Position numbers and translations under genes: made by a program. From an uncultured Lachnospiraceae bacterium (GTDB taxonomy: Bacteria > Bacillota > Clostridia > Lachnospirales > Lachnospiraceae), in NCBI GenBank assembly GCA_902779575.1, contig CACZBW010000018.1, positions 1 through 64,000 of the forward strand: DNA of 64,000 nt, read 5' to 3'. Numbering within the stretch: the stretch's first letter is position 1; each line of letters opens with the position of its first letter. The notes below the pieces were generated by a model. That model worked only from the letters and a program-made list of their open reading frames with translations, did not search any database and was not told the origin of the DNA. This document shows, piece by piece, positions 62,123-64,000 of this stretch.

Positions 62123-62136
62123 GCGGAAGCTTCCGC
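62123..62136. promoter_or_regulatory. 14-bp palindrome upstream of nagB
   Basis: GCGGAAGCTTCCGC is a perfect palindrome immediately before the nagB ribosome-binding site, a candidate operator. No clear promoter lies directly upstream. The 602-nt gap 62104-62705 holds no credible gene. Confidence 0.4.
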
Positions 62137-62424
62137 AATCTCATTTTTTAAAGTACTGCAGTGACAAGAGAAGCTCTGTTACGGTCTCGATTCCGCTTTT
62201 TGTTTTCTCTCTGACGACTCACTGAATCATGACGCGTCTGCTTGGGGCTTTCCCGAAAGCTTCTCACCAGGTCCTGCCATCCTGCAGACTCAGGTTCTTT
62301 CATCGCATCATGAACGCCGTGGCAGCATCCGCCGAGTCTTTCGACAACTGCCAATCCTCGTCACCCTGTTACGGGCCTGGCGCTATAGAATCCCCGTATA
62401 ACCTCCCTGACGGGAAATTCCATT

Positions 62425-62480
62425 TAAAAAAGTATCGAAATGCCCCCGGATCCACAGAAAAAAGCCGGAGGCACCGATAC
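62425..62480 (-). terminator. Strong minus-strand terminator close behind a promoter (possible sRNA or leader attenuator)
   Basis: GTATCG/CGATAC and GCCTCCGG/CCGGGGGC pair, followed by a run of six T on the minus strand. The promoter at 62485-62512 starts transcription at the base of this hairpin. Confidence 0.65.
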
Positions 62481-62484
62481 GACC

Positions 62485-62512
62485 ATTATATCCATCCTAT
62501 TTAAGAAATCAA
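62485..62512 (-). promoter_or_regulatory. Minus-strand promoter upstream of the terminator
   Basis: TTGATT (62512-62507), 16 nt and a perfect TATAAT (62490-62485). The product would be about 50-60 nt if all transcripts stop at the terminator, or the long leader of nagB if they read through. Confidence 0.6.
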
Positions 62513-62656
62513 GATTTTCTTCATTTCCTGCGCATTTCCGGTCCGTCCGTAAACTTCTGAAAGCCACTGATCCGCAGTCTGTTGTAATTAAGGACAGGAA
62601 GATACGTCCTCTGGAACGGCCTCAAGTAGGTATATATATTCATCTATCCTGAGGCT

Positions 62657-62686
62657 TTGACAAAATATATATTCGGGTATATATTT
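62657..62686 (+). promoter_or_regulatory. vapBC promoter and operator
   Basis: A perfect TTGACA (62657-62662), 17 nt and TATATT (62680-62685). The inverted repeat AAATATATA / TATATATTT (62663-62686) covers the spacer and -10, as expected for autorepression by a VapBC complex. A further dyad, CCTCA...TGAGG, lies just upstream. Confidence 0.75.
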
Positions 62687-62705
62687 TTCTAAAGGGGGTG
62701 ATATT

Positions 62706-62939
62706 TTGGAAACAGCTAAAATCTTTACGAACGGAGGCAGCCAGGCAGTGCGTCTTCCTAAAACATGCCGTTTTAACGACGACGAAGTGCTTGTCAATCA
62801 TATTGGTGACATTGTCATTCTTTTTCCAAAAGAAGACCGCTGGCAAAGTCTGCTGAGGAGCCTGGATCTTTTTACTGATGACTTCCTCGCTGAAAGCATT
62901 CAAAGTCTTCCTCCGGAAGATCGGGAGGTGATTATTTGA
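62706..62939 (+). CDS. vapB: VapB-type antitoxin
   Basis: The 77-residue AbrB/MazE-like DNA-binding protein starts METAKIFTNGGSQAVRLPKT with the typical swapped-hairpin motif. It neutralises the VapC toxin and represses its own operon. The start is TTG, with AAAGGGGG as ribosome-binding site. Its stop overlaps the vapC start by 4 nt. Confidence 0.9.
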   Translation: METAKIFTNGGSQAVRLPKTCRFNDDEVLVNHIGDIVILFPKEDRWQSLLRSLDLFTDDFLAESIQSLPPEDREVII

Positions 62940-63340
62940 TCGAATATATGCTTGATACCAACACGATCGCCTATGCAAAAAATAAACGGCCGCCTGAAGT
63001 ACTTACCCGGCTCCTTCAGCATGATCCGTCTGAAATCTCCATTTCCGCTATTACAATGGCAGAATTAGAATATGGTATCTGCCACAGCTCCTGGCCGGAA
63101 AGAAATCGTATTGCTCTTATGATGTTCCTGTCGGGGATAACAATCCTTCCGTTTGATTCCAGATCTGCACTTGAATACGGAAATATCCGGCATTCTCTTC
63201 AAACTCAGGGACTGGTTATTGGAGGGAATGACATGCTGATTGCCGCACACGCGAAAGCTTCAGGTCTGATCCTTGTCACACACAACCTACGTGAATTTTC
63301 CCGCGTACCGGGACTTCAGGTGGAAGACTGGGCTTCGTAA
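62936..63340 (+). CDS. vapC: VapC-type PIN-domain toxin ribonuclease
   Basis: The 134-residue PIN-domain protein has acidic active-site residues D7 (MLDTNT), E43 (MAELEYG) and D99 (GGNDMLIAAHA), and the C-terminal LVTHNLREF. VapC toxins cleave initiator tRNA or rRNA, and the target here is unknown. The start is TTG overlapping the vapB TGA. The local DNA is AT-richer than the rest of the window. Confidence 0.9.
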   Translation: MIEYMLDTNTIAYAKNKRPPEVLTRLLQHDPSEISISAITMAELEYGICHSSWPERNRIALMMFLSGITILPFDSRSALEYGNIRHSLQTQGLVIGGNDMLIAAHAKASGLILVTHNLREFSRVPGLQVEDWAS

Positions 63341-63357
63341 AAAACTGAAAAATCTCC

Positions 63358-63579
63358 TCACAGCTTCCACAGGTTTTTCTTCCGGATCACTATTTCCTGC
63401 TTCGCATCGTCATACTCAGCCTGATAGAATACGAAGTCCCGGAGTTCGTCCCTTCTTTCCTGCAGTTTCTCCATGATTTGTTTTTTGTCATACTCGGATG
63501 TCCTGATCCCAAAAATGACGCCCTTCAGCACCCTCGGATCATCTTGACGGCATTGCTTTTTCTTCCAATGAAAAAAGCC
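63358..63579 (-). pseudogene. Gene remnant, C-terminal fragment without start
   Basis: An open frame of about 74 codons on the minus strand reads like real protein, with charged helical segments such as KKQIMEKLQERRDELRDFVF and EIVIRKKNLWKL. It has no plausible start except an internal ATG at 63474 (38 residues), and its upstream end runs into a terminator. It may be the 3' end of a lost gene. The family is not recognised. Confidence 0.4.
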
Positions 63580-63602
63580 CTACAGATCACCCTGCAAGGC
63601 TT
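63571..63602 (-). terminator. Terminator of the PIN-like gene
   Basis: AAGCCTTGCAG and CTGTAGGGCTT pair over 11 bp (two G-U) with a 6-nt loop, then TTTTTT on the minus strand, 40 nt past the stop. Confidence 0.85.
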
Positions 63603-63642
63603 GTACTACACTATCCTGATATTCAGTTGTCTGTCGTTCCGT

Positions 63643-64000
63643 TTATTCTTCCGACTTACGGTAATTCGCCAGGTACTCTGAAAATGTCGCAGTCGGAAGC
63701 ATGCGACGTTTCCGTATCATGTCAGACCAGATCGTATTGCCATCCGCTTCCGTAATGATTCCTGCCTCCATTGCTTCAATCAGAATGTCTCCCGTTGTTA
63801 TGTGAGCAATCTCATATTTTTCCACATACGGTCGGATGTCACGCAGGTTATTGCTTGCAAGCGTTCCGTTTCTTTGCTTCGCCATGGCAATACCGGCAGC
63901 CTCACCACTACCGATGATTCTCATTCCAGGTTCAGGGGCTGTAGTCATCCGAAGGTAATCATTGTATTCCTCCGATCCAACTTCCATGGACTCAACCAGA
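63643..64000 (-). CDS. PIN-like (DUF3368-type) protein, partial at right edge
   Basis: At least 114 residues are visible. The segment IIGSGEAAGIAMAKQRNGTL resembles the conserved GEAAAIALA part of DUF3368-type PIN proteins, which are usually toxins or predicted nucleases. LASNNLRDIRPYVEKY and TTGDILIEAMEAGII follow. An in-frame ATG occurs at 63987, but the frame stays open to the edge and the N-terminus with the first acidic residue is probably outside. A partner antitoxin gene may lie upstream. Confidence 0.6.
   Translation of the reverse strand, partial: LVESMEVGSEEYNDYLRMTTAPEPGMRIIGSGEAAGIAMAKQRNGTLASNNLRDIRPYVEKYEIAHITTGDILIEAMEAGIITEADGNTIWSDMIRKRRMLPTATFSEYLANYRKSEE

Noticed and set aside
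62148-62354. Minus-strand 68-codon ORF between nagB and vapB
   Set aside because: No ribosome-binding site, low-complexity Arg-rich end, and no family resemblance.

Overview
The window looks like a chromosome segment of an anaerobic gut-type Firmicute (Clostridia, most likely Lachnospiraceae-like). The grounds are the gene order dnaX-ebfC-recR followed by a DUF5711-like protein and CvpA, a large Alu-type bacterial SRP RNA, strong GGAGG ribosome-binding sites, TTG and GTG starts, and a selenium-linked purine catabolism gene set. Species-level identity cannot be read from the sequence alone. Most genes lie on the minus strand.

Layout. 1-205: promoter and leader of an rRNA operon that runs off the left edge (minus strand). 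371-5474: cvpA, DUF5711-like, recR, ebfC, dnaX. 5667-6740: a PfkA-type phosphofructokinase. 6943-7234: duplicated intergenic repeat. 7240-9500: two COG0523/CobW GTPases, one with a long His/Asp tract. 9808-12242: polar amino-acid ABC transporter. 12511-42000: purine salvage and degradation region. 42071-43158: tRNA-Ser(CGA), SRP RNA, tadA. 43401-47316: HtrA-like protease and an OmpR-type two-component system. 47344-48817: three different tandem-repeat blocks around a metallo-beta-lactamase-fold protein and a YczE-like membrane protein. 49832-59036: two very large secreted proteins built of a 32-residue repeat, flanking a secreted peptidoglycan-binding-domain protein. 59285-62103: aminosugar operon nagB, a left-handed-beta-helix protein, and glmM. 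62680-64000: AT-richer end with VapBC, a gene remnant and a truncated PIN-like gene.

How the purine genes fit together. One minus-strand operon (20584 to 12511) encodes HyuA-type hydantoinase/dihydropyrimidinase, YqeB, guanine deaminase and a three-subunit molybdenum hydroxylase (xanthine dehydrogenase type). Adenine deaminase is transcribed divergently from it. A second operon (39361 to 27755) encodes SsnA, YgfK, YgeX, YgeY, YgeW, carbamate kinase and an oligoendopeptidase F. Between them lie a TRAP transporter with its own near-consensus promoter and a YqeC-MobA/MocA-like fusion. Together the genes could take adenine, guanine, hypoxanthine or xanthine, and probably urate, through ring opening, 2,3-diaminopropionate cleavage and carbamoyl transfer to ATP via carbamate kinase. 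An exported flavoprotein reductase with two FMN-binding domains is divergent from ssnA. It could be an electron-accepting partner, but this is inference.

The least explained parts are the 32-residue-repeat proteins, a family of hairpin-forming repeats that repeatedly sits just downstream of minus-strand stop codons, the unusual extracytoplasmic flavoprotein, and a tiny promoter-terminator unit near 62430-62512.
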